Source: DAIDKA01 sp036498905 (GTDB taxonomy: Bacteria > Pseudomonadota > Gammaproteobacteria > Steroidobacterales > Steroidobacteraceae). Taken from it: DNA of 53,851 nucleotides. Below the pieces are notes generated by a model. The model saw nothing but the letters and a program-made list of their open reading frames with translations, did no database searches and had not been told where the DNA came from. Where the stretch lies: assembly GCA_036498905.1 (NCBI GenBank), contig DASYER010000061.1, positions 1-53,851 on the forward strand, read 5' to 3'. The translations under genes were made by a program, and so were the position numbers. Positions within the stretch are counted from its first letter, which is position 1. Each line of letters starts with the position of its first letter. Of this stretch, positions 51,933 through 53,851 are shown piece after piece.

Positions 51933-53851
51933 ATGAAGAGAATGCTAGTCAACGCCACTCAACAGGAAGAGCTGCGGGTCGCTCTGGTTGATGGTCAGAA
52001 GCTTTATGACCTGAGTATTGAGCTACAGTCCAAGGAACAGAAAAAAGCCAATATTTATAAGGGTCGGATTTCGCGGGTTGAGCCCTCGCTCGAAGCCTGC
52101 TTTGTCGATTACGGCGCACAGCGCCACGGCTTCCTGCCTCTGAAGGAAGTCTCACGAGACTACTTCCGTGGCAACCCCCAGGGCGGCCGCATGAACATCC
52201 GGGAACTCCTCACGGAGGGCCAGGAGATCATGGTGCAGGTGGAGAAGGAGGAGCGCGGCACCAAGGGTGCAGCCCTGACGACCTTCATCAGCCTCGCCGG
52301 TCGCTTCCTCGTCCTGATGCCGAACAATCCGCGCGCCGGTGGCGTTTCGCGCCGCATCGAAGGCGAGGATCGGGATCAGATGCGCGAGGCCATGAGCCAG
52401 CTGCAGATCCCGGATGGCATGGGCGCCATCATCCGCACCGCCGGTGTCGGCCGCAACGTCGAGGAACTGCAGTGGGACCTGGACAACCTGCGTACGCAGT
52501 GGGACCAGATCGCCGCCGCCGAAAAGGAGCGCCCGGCCCCGTTCCTGGTGTACCGCGAGAGCGACGCTGTCACGCGCGCCATGCGCGACTACCTGTCGGA
52601 CGATGTCGGAGAGGTGCTCGTCGATGACGACGCCGCCTTCGCCAAGGCCCAGGAATACATGCAGCGCTTCATGCCTGCGGATGTTCAGCGTCGCCTTAAG
52701 CACTACACCGACGACATCGCCCTGTTTACGCGCTTCCAGATCGAAAGCCAGATCGAGTCGGCCTATGCCCATAAGGTGTCCCTGCCCTCCGGCGGCAGCA
52801 TCGTGGTCGACTACACCGAGGCATTGGTCTCGATCGACATCAACTCGGCTCGTGCCACCCGCGGCTCGGACATCGAAGCAACCGCGCTGAACACGAACCT
52901 GGAAGCAGCCGATGAAATTGCCCGCCAGCTGCGGATCCGCGACATCGGTGGTCTGATCGTCATCGATTTCATCGACATGGAGTCGACCAAGAACCAACGT
53001 GATGTCGAGGATCGGCTGCGCGATGCCATGAAGATGGATCGTGCACGCATCCAGATCGGCCGCCTCTCGCGCTTCGGCCTGCTTGAAATGTCCCGCCAGC
53101 GTCTGCGGCCCTCGCTGGGCGAGTCCAGCCATATCGTGTGTCCGCGCTGCGTCGGCATCGGCAGCATCCGCAGCATCGAATCCATGGCGCTGTCCATTCT
53201 GCGTCTGATCGGCGAGGAGCTGCGCAAGGACCGCACCGTGCGCGTGGTCGCACAGGTGCCGGTGGATGTGGCCACCTACCTGATAAACGAGAAGCGCGAG
53301 TGGATGCGGGCCCTCGAGGACAAGAGCGATATCGATCTTGTCATCGTCCCGAATCTGCATATGCAGACCCCGGAATACTCCATCAAGCGCGTACGTGACG
53401 ATGAAATGGAGCTTCCCGAGAACAAGCAGCTCAGCTACCTGATGCCCGTGGCGGCCGAAGTGGCCGACCCGGCGCTGGTTGAGAAGAAGCCGCACAGCGA
53501 GGCGGCTGCTGTGGCGACGCTCCTGCCCGCCACTGCCGCACCCATCGCGATCCCTGCGCCGACACCGGCGCCGGTTGCTGCCCCGGTGGCCGTGGTGGCC
53601 GCCGAAGCGCGGCCCGGCCTGTTCACACGCATGCTGCGCGGTCTGTTCGGCAGCGGCCCGGCGACCCCGTCGCCAGCCGCACTGGCAGAGATGCCCGCGC
53701 CGCCCCGCGCCGAAGCTCGCGGCGGCGAACGCCATGGGGGCGACCGGGATGCCCGGCGTCACGGACGCGATCGGGACCGCAACCGCGGCGGTCGCGACGG
53801 GCGCGGACGGGATCGCCATCGCGGTGGCGAACGCGATCGCAACGCCTCCGG
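51933..53851 (+). CDS. rne: Ribonuclease E, 3' end outside window
   Basis: Essential endoribonuclease and scaffold of the RNA degradosome. The ATG at 51933 has AAGG upstream and gives MKRMLVNATQQEELRVALVDG, nearly identical to E. coli. The S1 domain covers about residues 35-125. Catalytic Asp302 (SIDINSARATRG) and Asp345 (IVIDFIDM) are in place, and the zinc link has Cys403 and Cys406 (CPRCVG). From about residue 510 the protein turns into a Pro/Ala-rich then Arg/Gly/Asp-rich tail, the start of the disordered degradosome-scaffold half; the right edge of the window cuts this region. Confidence 0.97.
   Translation, partial: MKRMLVNATQQEELRVALVDGQKLYDLSIELQSKEQKKANIYKGRISRVEPSLEACFVDYGAQRHGFLPLKEVSRDYFRGNPQGGRMNIRELLTEGQEIMVQVEKEERGTKGAALTTFISLAGRFLVLMPNNPRAGGVSRRIEGEDRDQMREAMSQLQIPDGMGAIIRTAGVGRNVEELQWDLDNLRTQWDQIAAAEKERPAPFLVYRESDAVTRAMRDYLSDDVGEVLVDDDAAFAKAQEYMQRFMPADVQRRLKHYTDDIALFTRFQIESQIESAYAHKVSLPSGGSIVVDYTEALVSIDINSARATRGSDIEATALNTNLEAADEIARQLRIRDIGGLIVIDFIDMESTKNQRDVEDRLRDAMKMDRARIQIGRLSRFGLLEMSRQRLRPSLGESSHIVCPRCVGIGSIRSIESMALSILRLIGEELRKDRTVRVVAQVPVDVATYLINEKREWMRALEDKSDIDLVIVPNLHMQTPEYSIKRVRDDEMELPENKQLSYLMPVAAEVADPALVEKKPHSEAAAVATLLPATAAPIAIPAPTPAPVAAPVAVVAAEARPGLFTRMLRGLFGSGPATPSPAALAEMPAPPRAEARGGERHGGDRDARRHGRDRDRNRGGRDGRGRDRHRGGERDRNAS

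Noticed and set aside
1..53851. CRISPR array, prophage, or defence system
   Set aside because: No regularly spaced repeats, integrase, phage structural genes or defence gene families were found; all gene positions are explained by housekeeping, secretion, SOS or sugar genes.

Overview
The window is GC-rich, densely packed chromosomal DNA of a gammaproteobacterium. The order aat-infA-clpA-clpS and the block rne / rluC / maf / yceD-rpmF-fabH follow the gammaproteobacterial plan. The lexA-imuA-imuB-dnaE2 cassette, the periplasmic glucuronoxylan-degrading enzymes and a xyl-box-like operator suggest a relative of Xanthomonadales, Nevskiales or Steroidobacterales. The genus cannot be fixed from the sequence alone. 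No CRISPR array, tRNA, rRNA or intact mobile element was seen.

Layout. 1-7400: ftsK (3' part outside the window), trxB, a COG3146 acyltransferase-like gene, aat, infA, then clpA and clpS on the opposite strand. Aat, ClpS and ClpA together form the core of the bacterial N-degron pathway. 7470-13530: a type II secretion block gspC-D-E-F behind a good sigma70 promoter, without pseudopilin genes. 13600-20150: a small acidic protein, a DUF4382 lipoprotein, a Pit phosphate transporter behind a PhoB-box-like site, and a divergent pair made of a secreted TPR protein and an orphan TonB-like protein. 20140-26040: the SOS mutasome operon lexA-imuA-imuB-dnaE2 with a clear LexA box. 26100-26690: a decayed IS630-family transposase and gene-free DNA. 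26690-30570: an MscS channel, the trehalose genes otsB-otsA and a divergent marR-type regulator.

30660-47370 is a catabolic island for (methyl)glucuronoxylan fragments. Exported AguA (GH67) and a GH3 beta-xylosidase would release glucuronate and xylose in the periplasm, and a sugar-porter-family symporter would import sugar. GalM, XylA and XylB take xylose to xylulose 5-phosphate. UxaC, UxuB, ManD (in place of UxuA) and KdgK take glucuronate to KDPG. A COG1233-type FAD oxidoreductase of unknown role is translationally coupled to uxaC. A perfect 14-bp palindrome sits inside the promoter of the galM-xylB-xylA-GH3-kdgK operon. No local regulator gene, TonB-dependent receptor, dedicated uronate transporter or KDPG aldolase is visible.

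47600-53851: an Lpp-like alanine-rich lipoprotein with two tandem terminators, fabH, rpmF and yceD (plsX missing from its usual place) driven by a strong promoter that probably gives a leaderless mRNA, then maf, rluC, and rne with a long 5' leader, running off the right edge.
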